Shown: positions 19,160-27,924 of the stretch, piece after piece | Position numbering within the stretch: position 1 is the first letter of the stretch | Layout of the letters: every line of letters starts with the position of its first letter | NCBI GenBank assembly: GCA_001839685.1 | Contig: MLAK01000803.1 | Coordinates: 13,732 to 60,363 of the forward strand | From: Tritrichomonas foetus | Taxonomy: Eukaryota > Parabasalia > Tritrichomonadida > Tritrichomonadidae | Length of the DNA: 46,632 nt | Direction: 5' to 3' | Made by a program: the position numbers and the translations under genes | The notes under the pieces: model-generated | What the model was told of the DNA's origin: nothing | The model's database searches: none | Seen by the model: the letters and a program-made list of their open reading frames with translations, nothing else

Positions 19160-21134
19160 AAGGATTGAGATATTAGTAAACGTAAACAAACTTTTTCATA
19201 AGTTTATATTGATAAAAGGAATTGGACAAATATGTTTTGTAAAAGTTTTGATTGTTGTTATTATCCAGGTTATTATTTTTATCTAACTTAAGTTAACAAA
19301 CCATATTTTCCGATTCACTGTCGGATAAAAAGTTAAGTAGTAAGTTTGATTGGAGATAGTCTCCAAATACCTGAAACAGAGTTTCTGTATCAACATGGAT
19401 AAGTTAATTTTCTTTGAAAATATGAATTATGCTTAGAAATGTTTCTGTGTTGGTGAACTTTTTCTAATAGATTTTCAAAAATGATAGCCCTACTAATTTC
19501 CATTAGATATTTGTTTAGTTATAGATATGTAGTTTACTATCAACAAATATTTCGCATTTTTGATTGACCAATTGTTTACTGATTAAAACATTTTTTGGTG
19601 GATTTGGGAAACTTTTTGATAGAAGTGGCCGTTAATTAATTAATCAACATCGGGAAAACAACAGCAAAAACAAAAACATTTCTTTCCTTATTAGGAAAAA
19701 TTGCTAATCTGTGATGTGTATATTATAAAACCATAATTTTTTGTTCAAAAATGCGATAAAATGGAAATATTGTTATCGACAAGATTGATAGAATTGATGA
19801 TTTTGCAAATGATATTTACTTCATTTTTGTGATATGAAAATTTCGAATAATGTCACATTATTAATGTGTCGATTGTTCGGAAAAAAAAAAATCTCAATTT
19901 GGCACGAAGCAATCATATAGATAGACTACTTTTCATCTGCTTTGATAAATCATCATCTAAGAAAATTCACTTTTTTAGATAACGCGGTAATATCATTAAA
20001 ACATTATGATTTAATATTTTCAACCATTCGAATCCTGAAATTCAAAATATATACGATATCTCAACATATAAAAAATATTATGACAATATTAATAAGGAAA
20101 TAAATATAATTATCTTATGAAAAAATAATATTTCAACAAAATTTGATATATTGATTTTTTTGACCGAAATAGAAGCCAGAAAACAACTATAGCCAAATTC
20201 TGAGGCTATAATTCAAAAACCAAAGAATGTTTTTAATAGGTATTAGAAAAATTCCACAAAATATTGATATTCATAATTTTGAATGAACATAAAATTTCGT
20301 TATATTCAAAAAGAAAAATTCAATAATTTGAATCTTTCATTGAACTCATTTATTGTTATTATGACCTCATCGATTTACTCAAGTCTCATTCGACAAATTA
20401 ATGCTTCTTTTGATTGCCTGATAAGTCTCACTTATGTCAAGAGTTCACACTGTTCTCTGGAATCTATTTCTGAGGTACATTGATCAAATTCCGAAATTCC
20501 TCAAAAAAAAAAAATAATAAACTGGTAAGCGGTATCTCAGAAAATTCGAACTTTTTGTGTGATTTTTTCACATAGAGTGTTTTGAGATGAATTTTTTTCC
20601 AGCTGTTTCTGTGTGCATTGAAAAATATTGAATACTGTTATGATTCTCAGAAAACATACCGATACAAAATGTTGAAACAACAACAAATAAACGAGGAGCT
20701 GCAACAGATTACTTCCATTCATCATATCGACATAATTCTATTAAATCGGGATTTAATAGAAATAAATTAACCTTTTTAATAATAACCTGAATTATCGAAA
20801 AATGATCATTTTTCATTAGTTTACAAAATATACAATATTCAAAAAAAATATGCATTTGTTAATTTTCACAATATTTGGCTCTTTACATTCAAACATGTTC
20901 CTGATTTTTCAAAACTAGTTTGTTTCAAGAAAATCAATTCAATAGGTCTACAAAGTTTATACTATATGCTCGAAACAAACAAGTTTCCAATGGAATTGAT
21001 TGAATTAAGACTCTTAATTTATGATTCATTTTTGAATATTTTCAGAAATATAAAATAGTTGCTCATTTTTGAAAGCCTCGGAATTATTTCAATAATTGCT
21101 GATGTTCTTCCATTGAATTCGCGATTAGAAAAAA
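19160..21134. other. divergent intergenic region, ~2 kb
   Basis: The longest gene-free stretch in the window. It contains AACTTTTTC at 19189 and 19456, and AACTTTTTG variants near 19610 and 20550. The ORFs 20283-20483 (forward) and 20537-20725 (reverse) are short, low-complexity and unconvincing. I see no tRNA cloverleaf, rRNA or terminal inverted repeats. Confidence 0.5.
19189..19197 (+). promoter_or_regulatory. AACTTTTTC motif 30 bases upstream of the AHI1-like ATG
   Basis: The motif is antisense with respect to the gene and sits close to the ATG at 19159. A second copy is at 19456-19464. A promoter function is inferred from recurrence across the window. Confidence 0.35.
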
Positions 21135-22013
21135 ATGATTTTTGCAGTAATCTGTCTCATTATTTTCATCGAAATATATCGAAAACATCTGTTACCTCAA
21201 CATGAAATTTCATCCCAACAAATGATGCACATCAAAATTAAACAATTCATCAATTTCACCAACAAAGATCCATTTCCGAGTACTAATGACATTAATCATT
21301 ATGATAAAGATAATGGCTATATTCCTAAAAATGATATTGCAGTTGTTGCTGTTGTTTGTCATGAAAGAATTTCGATTACTCAAAAAGATATTCCATATCC
21401 ACTCTTTTTGCTTCATTGTAATCCAAAAACCAATCATATTGATTGTCATGAAGCTGTTCCATATCTCCAATTTATCTATGATAACTATGACACACCACCA
21501 GCCAAGAAAATATTTTTCGTTCATGGTCATCGCTTTTCCTGGCATTATCAAACAAACATAGTTTCTCGTATTCTACAAATGGTGACAAATGGTATAATTA
21601 ATGAGTTCAGTTATGGCGCCCTTTTTGATAAATATTGGATTCATGAAGCTCCATGGGTTAATTACCCTGATTATGGTTATTTGTTTAGGTATGTATATGC
21701 TAATACTTCTATGTGGGAACACTTGAATGCAACAAATATGTCATTCAATTGTTGTGCCACATTTTTCGTTGATTCACGGAATTTCAAACTGAGACCACGA
21801 GAAGAATATTTAACAATTATTCAAAGATTAAGAAATTATTCAATTGAAAGTAAAGACTATGACGGTACACATCTTAATGATCCTGCAGCGAAATGTGGAA
21901 GACTTCTGGAGTATTCTTGGCACCTCCTGTTAAATAACAATCCTGTTGTAGATAGAACACATGCAAATCCCTATTTCTGGAAACTACGTCAAGCACCACC
22001 AAAAATGTTTTAA
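21135..22013 (+). CDS. DUF3431-family membrane-anchored protein
   Basis: 292 residues with an N-terminal hydrophobic segment (MIFAVICLIIFIEIY) that should act as a signal anchor, giving a type II, Golgi/ER-lumenal or surface topology. The rest resembles DUF3431, a family best known from fungi. Markers are a YLQFIYDNYDTPP-like helix, the FVHGHRFSWH motif (residues ~131-140), a CCATFFVDSRNFKLRPREEY block and a C-terminal GRLLEYSWHLL helix. In fungal members the corresponding blocks read FlHGh..sWH and CCAqFav...RPxxFY. The biochemical role of the family is not established; its His-rich core and membrane anchor suggest an enzyme, perhaps a glycosyltransferase-like one. Potential N-glycosylation sites (NTS, NAT, NMS, NYS) lie in the lumenal part. 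ATG start; the stop is followed by a run of AATAAAAT words. Confidence 0.7.
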   Translation: MIFAVICLIIFIEIYRKHLLPQHEISSQQMMHIKIKQFINFTNKDPFPSTNDINHYDKDNGYIPKNDIAVVAVVCHERISITQKDIPYPLFLLHCNPKTNHIDCHEAVPYLQFIYDNYDTPPAKKIFFVHGHRFSWHYQTNIVSRILQMVTNGIINEFSYGALFDKYWIHEAPWVNYPDYGYLFRYVYANTSMWEHLNATNMSFNCCATFFVDSRNFKLRPREEYLTIIQRLRNYSIESKDYDGTHLNDPAAKCGRLLEYSWHLLLNNNPVVDRTHANPYFWKLRQAPPKMF

Positions 22014-22136
22014 TAGAATAAAATAAAATAAAAAACTATATGTGTCTTTAACTTTTCTTGATTTTGTATTTTATCCTTTCTATTTTTGCGCTCTTGGGGG
22101 AAAAAATCGTAGGATACGAGTAATATAAGTTTTATT

Positions 22137-23483
22137 TTAAAGCACTTCATCAACGATGAGGTCCCTCCATCTAGATGGAAGTCTAACCTCAAGGTCGCCA
22201 TCCCAAACAGTTCCAAGGTATGGCTTAGCTATTTCCATGATCTCTTCCGAGTCAAAGTCGTGTGGCATGCAAATACCTTGTTCTGGGTGCTTCAAAGCGA
22301 CTGCCATGTGTGCGAGTGCTGATGCTGCGACTTGTAAAGTTGTTGGGTTCATGATGCACTCTACGTCTCTGGCTTGTTGGCAAGAAAGGATTGATCCATA
22401 CCATCTTGGTGGAATATCCTCACGAGCACTGATGAGTGTAGCACCCATAGTTTCAGCTCCGTCGAGAGGTCCTCCATAGTTTTCGCTCATGATGAGTTTT
22501 GGAAGTGTCTTCCAGTTTGGCTGGCGCATTGATTGAAGTGGAAGACGAGATGGATGATATACAAAAGCGACTGTTGGAACATGACCGGTTTTTGTGTCAT
22601 GGAAAACTTTTGAAATTTCAAGTGTTTCTGGATGACGAACACATCTTCCAGTAAATGTGAAATTCGGGCAAGCCGTCTTCAAATGAAGTGGGAATGGAAT
22701 AAGTGTTGATTGTGGAACTGATTCAGGAACTGGGCTATAGCCTTCTTTTGTCAAATCCTCTCTATCGCTTGTACCGATTGAGACCTCAGATGCCTTCATC
22801 CATTCGTCATGGAATGATGGAACACACCAGGAATTGCATGTAGCGCCTTCAAAAAGTTTTTCGTCGGCTGGTTCAATTGTTTCAATTTCACTGATATGAA
22901 GTGCATCAACCTGAAGTTGTGTTGCAAGTCCAGCAACATCTTTCTTATCAAGCAGCTCTTTGATTTTATCAGCATCGTGAACTTTTCTGTCGATTGCACT
23001 TTGGGCCATATGAAACGTGGCCAAAATTGCAAAGTGGGTGATGATTCCCGGATTGGCTCCTGCATCAATGCAGGCTGTTGCTTTGTTTGGACACGTTTTG
23101 CGGAAGTTATACATTCTTTCGTATAATTGATATCCTGATGGAAGCTCAAGTTCTTCCCATTCTTCAAGGCAGGCGTTCAAATAGAGGACGTTCTTATGGC
23201 GAGTGCAGGCGCGGATGATTTGGAGTGAATCGGCACAGCCAAAGAAATCGAATACCATATCGTCATCTTTGATCAATTCAAAGGCTCCTTCTTCGAGCGT
23301 ATCGTTGTTGAAGGTGCGAACAACAGTCGTGACTTTGTAGCCTTTCGTTATTTCGAGTTCTTTCTCAGAAAGTTGTCTTCCATCAATCAAAAGGTATTCA
23401 GAGATTGGCAAGTGCTTGGCAATTAGCTTGAATGTTGTCTGTGCAACAGCACCAAAACCGAAAATGACGCAGCGACGTGACAT
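22137..23483 (-). CDS. hss: homospermidine synthase, bacterial type
   Basis: 448 residues starting at the ATG before CVIFGFGAVAQTT. The frame continues upstream only to a TTG with no signal. The N-terminal Rossmann fold (GFGAVA, residues 9-14) belongs to the saccharopine-dehydrogenase-like superfamily. The enzyme-specific blocks are DAGANPGIITHFA (140-152), FTGRCVRHPE (277-286), RWYGSILSCQQAR (360-372), NPTTLQVAASALAHMAVAL (379-397) and GICMPHDFDSEEIMEIAKPYLG (split around 403-424). Bacterial homospermidine synthases carry the same blocks (GANPGMVSHF, YWYGSQLS, TGLQVSSAVLAG, PYLGPV). The reaction is NAD-dependent: aminobutyl transfer from one putrescine to another gives homospermidine. Putrescine is the abundant polyamine of trichomonads, so a substrate is at hand. 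Codon use is GC-richer than most neighbours, which could mean high expression or lateral transfer. Confidence 0.82.
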   Translation of the reverse strand: MSRRCVIFGFGAVAQTTFKLIAKHLPISEYLLIDGRQLSEKELEITKGYKVTTVVRTFNNDTLEEGAFELIKDDDMVFDFFGCADSLQIIRACTRHKNVLYLNACLEEWEELELPSGYQLYERMYNFRKTCPNKATACIDAGANPGIITHFAILATFHMAQSAIDRKVHDADKIKELLDKKDVAGLATQLQVDALHISEIETIEPADEKLFEGATCNSWCVPSFHDEWMKASEVSIGTSDREDLTKEGYSPVPESVPQSTLIPFPLHLKTACPNFTFTGRCVRHPETLEISKVFHDTKTGHVPTVAFVYHPSRLPLQSMRQPNWKTLPKLIMSENYGGPLDGAETMGATLISAREDIPPRWYGSILSCQQARDVECIMNPTTLQVAASALAHMAVALKHPEQGICMPHDFDSEEIMEIAKPYLGTVWDGDLEVRLPSRWRDLIVDEVL

Positions 23484-24326
23484 ATGTTGTTTCGAACGTA
23501 AAAACAATAAAATGGCTAAGGAAAATCGAAAATGTAAAGCACTGAATTTTTCTAAAAAACGTCGATAAAGATGATATGAAAAAGCGGAAAGATGATGTGA
23601 CAAGAGGGAATTTTTCTATTGATGGTGTTCAATAATTGAATTTCCGAGTTGAATTTCAATGCAAAGATATAAGTAAAATTTTGAAAACGACTAAAAATGT
23701 TTTCAATGGTGAGTTGGTAATAATTCAGAAATTTACAGAATATCAAAAGAAATGAGAAGTGAACACTCTGAAAATTTTGTGAATATAATGACACAATTCG
23801 AAAAATGGAGGTATTGCATTGAATGAAAAATGTATATAAATTCACTGATTTATATTCATTACAGTCAAAAACTGGATAAATTGTCATTTTCAATTCAATT
23901 TTTTTAAAATAAGAATTTCTCAAAATTTCAACCATGACGAAAAATGTTTCTCTTTGATATATACCATTGATGGAAATAGTTTATAATGAATGAGTAGATG
24001 TATTTAAATAAGTAAAGTGAAGAGCTTATTTTTCTAAATTGGGAAGTTTTTTATCTCAATTCATTGACCATCCATTATTTCTTTTTTTGCTGATCTTTAT
24101 AATTTTTAGATTATCTCTATATCACCTTTCAGAATAATTGAAAAATGACTCATTTTAAATGTTTCCAATGATTTTCAACAAAAATTTTGGTCATTCGAGA
24201 ATCAATTTTTTTGTGTACAAAAATAAATGCCAACAGTTGAAGTTTAAACTATACATACCAAAATTGATTAGATTACCGATTTGTGTTGCTGAATATCAAA
24301 ACTGAATAATCTAATTGTGAATATGT
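23484..24326. other. intergenic region upstream of hss
   Basis: About 840 AT-rich bases between hss and the transposon. The reverse ORF 23552-23935 begins with ATG but is hydrophobic, low-complexity and has no recognisable domain; I do not call it a gene. The transposon inserted at the far end of this promoter region. Confidence 0.5.
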
Positions 24327-24330
24327 TTAA
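24327..24330. repeat. left TTAA target-site duplication
   Basis: TTAA directly abuts the left terminal inverted repeat and is matched by TTAA at 27811-27814 on the other side. TTAA is palindromic, so it could formally be counted in the inverted repeat instead. Confidence 0.7.
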
Positions 24331-24344
24331 GGGGCAACTGACAT
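24331..24344 (+). repeat. left terminal inverted repeat
   Basis: GGGGCAACTGACAT, an exact reverse complement of 27797-27810. The similarity stops abruptly after 14 bases. Confidence 0.9.
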
Positions 24345-24778
24345 ATGAAGTGACCGAATGAAAAAAATGAAGTGATTGTTTCTATGTGATCTCTCAATCG
24401 TGATTTGACAGGATTTATCAGAAAAGAATTGAATGCATAAAAAATAGTTCTTTCAATTTTTTTTCTGTGTGCATTCAAATGATCATATTAATCGAAAAAA
24501 ATTCTCTTTATCAGAAGATTAGTAATGCTTTCTTTTATTCTTTAATTGGTATGCAATAATATATATATATCGAATAATGAAGACTTTTGCGCAAGAAAAA
24601 ATGGTGCAATTTCATATGATTTTGTGATCAAGTTTTGGCGATACAGTTTTAGATAAACATGCATATAGCGTGGGAATTTTAACTTATTTTAAAAGTAATA
24701 AAATCGATAAAATATTTATATATTATAAAAAAATAGTTACTTAATTGTTTATTTTTCCCCTCCTGTTTTTATAATCTC
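24345..24778. other. subterminal noncoding left end of the transposon
   Basis: About 430 bases with no ORF. It contains two TGAAGTGA words (24346 and about 24368), possible subterminal transposase sites, and a short (AT)n run near 24560. It forms the 3' untranslated side of the transposase gene. Confidence 0.5.
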
Positions 24779-26957
24779 TTACAGATCCTGCATAATTTGC
24801 TCATATAATAAAATTTCTGGCCGTGATTTTTTGTCAATCTCAAAAGGACTTTTTATTTGATTGATAAATGAATCTGAAATCAAGAACCACTTATTATTTT
24901 GGCGTACTACATCGAAATAATGCCCAGAATCTGGTAAATCTCGGAAATAAACTATCGATTTCATTGAATATAATTTTTGATTTATATGAAGTGTTTCTTT
25001 GATGTGAAAAATTTGTTCATAATTCGAATCAGTTAAATGAATAATTAAGAGAATGTTGATGGACACAATTTGAGTCATCATTAAAGGAGTATTTCTACAG
25101 AACTGACAAATACTATCATTTATAGGTTCATTTTTACAACAATCTTCAATATTTTGTAATTCAGAGCATGAAATTGAGTAAAGTAGGTTATTTTCCAACA
25201 CTTCATTTCGAGCGCCACATTGTGAGCATAAAATGGATTTAGCAATAAATCCAGTCATATTTGCTATCATATTATATTTTTCTTCTAAGTCGTTCAATAA
25301 AAATAGTAAAAACGCAGAGGTATCTCCTTTTTCATTGTACTTGATTGTTTGTGTAGAATTATTAATATAATAATTTATTATATAATCAATATCTCTTTTG
25401 TTAACGATGTCTTTTGTACATTTTTTCAAAAATAATAACAAATCGTCTTCTTTATTGAATAATAATAGCTTAGTTCGAAAATGCTCTGAACTCATTAATA
25501 ATTGAATTCCACTGTTTATGTAACAATTATTAGCTATATTATATAAACGAAAAATATTTCCTAGTAATGCTTGATCAAGAAATAGTTTCCCAAAGTTAAA
25601 CAAATCGAAAATGGTCATAGAAAACCAATCATCTGCATTGATGTCCTTAAAAAAAGAATCTTCTTCAGGTGAATTGAAGTTGGTTTCACGAAAATCTAAA
25701 TCGTTTGTTTCTTCTTCTTCTTTGAAATCTGAATGAAGGACATCAGTTTCCCGAAATTCTATATTTATTGGAGTGAAAACTTTCTTTAATTTGTAATCAC
25801 CTTCTTTCCTCCCTGATTGTCTCCTAAGATTTCTAGTTTTGTTTTTTTGTTGTATATATTTTTCTGTTTGTTGCTTTTCTTTGTTTAGGGTTTTTCGCAG
25901 TATATATTTATCGATAATTTGTTTATTATGATCATTTAATTCTGCGATATTAAAATTGTTCATGAGCTGGTAATAAAACTTGTGCCCCTCATTCCAAAGT
26001 AAAACCGTAATTTTCATTCTGGTTGAAAAAGTCATTTTCCAAGATTTATTTTTGGGAGCCAGTTTGATTTTGAGTGAATGTAAACTTTCATTACATTGAG
26101 TATTCTTATGGGGTTCTGTTTTTTCAAAGATAATAACATTATCATCAAGAAACGTATCAAGTCTATTTTTTAAATTAATATTTTTCGCAAAAGCTGGAAT
26201 TTTAAAATCAATTAAATTCTCATGCAAACATTTCTGATGGTTATTCGAAAAATGTTCTGTAATATTAAAAAATTGTTCTTTTTTTGTTATCAGAGGTAAA
26301 TCTCTGTCAAGCATCAGGACTTTAACGAATTTTAAAAAAGACTTGATTATATCTGAAAATATATTTTTATTGTCGAAATTAAATTTAAGAAAACGGTTTT
26401 TAAATTGCTTATATGCGTGATTTACATCTATAAATTGAATAATTTTCCAGTTCAACTTAGTAAATATTCCACCTACATTGTTATCGTTATCCATTGTGAT
26501 ACTATCTATTTTTGATAATGAACACCATTTAGAACTTAATTTATTTAAAATTTCTGATTCAAGTGACTGGGGAAATCCTTCGCAATTTCCAATAGACCAA
26601 TGGCTTTTTAATGACACTACATAATAGTCAATTATTTTTTGTGTTGCTAAATCTATGAAAGCACCAAAGCATTCATGTGCATTTCTTGGGTGAGACCAAG
26701 CAGAATCAAATGAAATGCTTGACTTTTCATTCATCATAGAGCGAGCATTTCTCAATGATTCATTTGTTAAATCATTTAATATCTCATCCACTTTTTTAGT
26801 TAAACGTAAATAATGCTTTTCTGAGATTGTGGCTATATTTAATTTAGCCAGAAATCGTTCAGCTTGACTAAATGATAAACCTTCTGTCAGGCAACTGAGC
26901 GTAAATTGAAGAGGATCAACTTTTTCATTACATATTTTATGTAAAAGATTTTTTTTT
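24779..26957 (-). CDS. transposase-ubiquitin-specific protease fusion, C-terminal portion (after assembly gap)
   Basis: The frame is open from the N gap (26957) to a TAA at 24779, about 726 codons. The only candidate start inside, at 26791, is a GTG, so this is the continuation of the upstream ORF. Numbering from 26791: an RNase-H-like DDE transposase core with D29 in SFDSAW, D101/D103 in TMDNDNN, and E235 in CNESLHSLK, followed by APK. Just before it, EGLSFSQAERFLAKLNI is the usual N-terminal helix region of such transposases. A charged linker (305-380) leads to a USP-family deubiquitinase domain (~410-668). The Cys box is IANNCYINSGIQ with nucleophile C423 and oxyanion N421. Zinc ribbon cysteines are C522, C525, C562 and C565. 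The His box is SGHYFDVV (H624), and W635...SD ends in D640. All triad residues are present, so both enzymatic activities are predicted. Confidence 0.85.
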
Positions 26958-26983
26958 NNNNNNNNNNNNNNNNNNNNNNNNNN
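26958..26983. other. assembly gap (26 N) inside a poly(T)/poly(A) tract
   Basis: 26 N flanked by nine T on each side (forward strand). The transposase gene reads through here. If the real tract is all A on the coding strand, the two halves share one frame when the total number of A is 1 modulo 3. At the stated gap length (44) the frame instead runs into TAA at 26937. Confidence 0.95.
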
Positions 26984-27572
26984 TTTTTTTTTCGGATTTG
27001 GCTTTTATTTCACTGAATTTATTAGATAATTCGCAAAAAGAACTATTTAATTCGGTTATTTTTTGTTTTAACTGAGTGTTTTCATATGTCAATGACGAGA
27101 TCTTTTGTTTCAAACGGTTATGTTCCTTTTTTAATAACTCATTTTCAATTCTGCATTGAAATTGATCAAAATTTGGGTTGCTTTGGAGCAAACTGATAAT
27201 TTCCGTTTTATTCATTGAATCAATATAGTTTTGAACATCTATATATTCACTAATTGCCGGTACATTAATTATCTCTGTATGAGAAAACGACAATAAGTGA
27301 AATTTATTATTGCATTCATGAAAAGTTTGTTTCTCCGGGAAATTTGGAGCTTTTGAATCTACATAATTCTTTGTTTGAATCAGATGACAGTTTTTGTGAA
27401 AAAACAAGCGCATTTGATTGATATTATAGGTTGTAATAGGAATATTGCAGATTTTCAAAGCCTGCTCAATTGCAGTTCTTCGCATTTTGCTTCCCTGTAG
27501 TGAATGGTGATAGCAAAATATATAGGGATAGAAAAAAGTTAGTTTATTCGCTGGAACAAACACTTTATCCAT
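26984..27572 (-). CDS. transposase-USP fusion, N-terminal portion (before assembly gap)
   Basis: A real ATG at 27572 opens 196 codons up to the gap. Residues 1-110 include Cys/His residues (FCYHH, KNC, HECNNK) that could form a DNA-binding zinc fold, but I do not recognise the family. Residues ~140-195 form a strong coiled coil (LLKKEHNRLKQKISSL; ENTQLKQKITEL). The coiled coil could support transposase dimerisation. The apparent stop at 26937 comes from the arbitrary gap length. Together with the next portion the protein would be about 920 residues plus the gap. No promoter beyond AACTTTTTC repeats is recognisable. Confidence 0.7.
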
Positions 27573-27796
27573 TTTGAAAATGGCGGATTTTTAGTAAAAA
27601 AATTGAATAATATAATTTCAGGGATTATTGAAAATATTTCAATGAAAAAGTTGATAAAATTGTGAAAGAAACTTTTTCAATAATTCTAGTAACATAACTT
27701 TTTAAGTGACGAATAACTTTTTCAATAATTCTAGTAACATAACTTTTTCTAAATCATTCATAGAGCTGCTTCAAAATTTTGATATAGCTCGATGTG
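27573..27796. other. transposon 5' leader / right subterminal region
   Basis: Noncoding; holds GAAAAAGTT (27639), the 45-bp direct repeat with four AACTTTTT cores, and ends at the right terminal inverted repeat. Confidence 0.6.
27670..27748. repeat. 45-bp-period direct repeat near the right transposon end
   Basis: Two perfect 34-bp copies (27670-27703 and 27715-27748) separated by 11 bases. Each starts with AACTTTTTCAATAATTC and ends with GTAACATAACTTTTT. They carry the window-wide promoter-like 9-mer, so they may be a duplicated transposase promoter or subterminal transposase-binding sites. Confidence 0.9.
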
Positions 27797-27810
27797 ATGT
27801 CAGTTGCCCC
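27797..27810 (-). repeat. right terminal inverted repeat
   Basis: ATGTCAGTTGCCCC, the exact reverse complement of 24331-24344, followed by TTAA. Confidence 0.9.
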
Positions 27811-27814
27811 TTAA
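27811..27814. repeat. right TTAA target-site duplication
   Basis: TTAA immediately outside the right terminal inverted repeat, matching 24327-24330. Confidence 0.7.
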
Positions 27815-27924
27815 CATTGAAATTTTAATTAAATTTAAATTGGATTCATGTATTATTTACAGTACAAAATAAACCTAGAATATATTTATTAATACAAACA
27901 ATTGTCATTCAGAAGAATACATTT

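Larger units (their letters stand above)
24331..27810 (-). mobile_element. TTAA-specific DNA transposon (Kolobok/Mutator-like) carrying a transposase-USP gene
   Basis: A 3480-bp element (including a 26-N gap) bounded by perfect 14-bp terminal inverted repeats, GGGGCAACTGACAT and its reverse complement, and flanked by TTAA on both sides. It contains one gene on the reverse strand with about 450 bases of 3' sequence and about 225 bases of 5' sequence. The 5' sequence includes a 45-bp-period direct repeat. TTAA duplications are typical of Kolobok and piggyBac elements, whereas Mutator elements usually make 8-11-bp duplications. The transposase wording (FDSAW, DNDNN, NESLHS...PK) is of the Kolobok/Mutator-like type and unlike piggyBac. 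It lies between hss and a CSN3-like gene, 111 bases past the stop of the latter, so no host gene appears to be broken. Confidence 0.88.

Noticed and set aside
20283..20725. Two short ORFs in the 2-kb intergenic region
   Set aside because: Low complexity, no family, no initiator-like word close to the start.
23552..23935. Reverse ORF of 127 codons upstream of hss
   Set aside because: It has an ATG but is Phe/Ile/Asn-rich noise without domain or signal, and runs into the leader of hss.
26937..26957. A real stop ending a 211-codon gene at the N gap
   Set aside because: The stop depends on the arbitrary gap length; the other frame is open across the tract and joins the transposase.
24331..27810. 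piggyBac identity, because of the TTAA duplications
   Set aside because: The transposase motifs (FDSAW, DNDNN, NESLHS...PK) do not resemble piggyBac DDD transposases.
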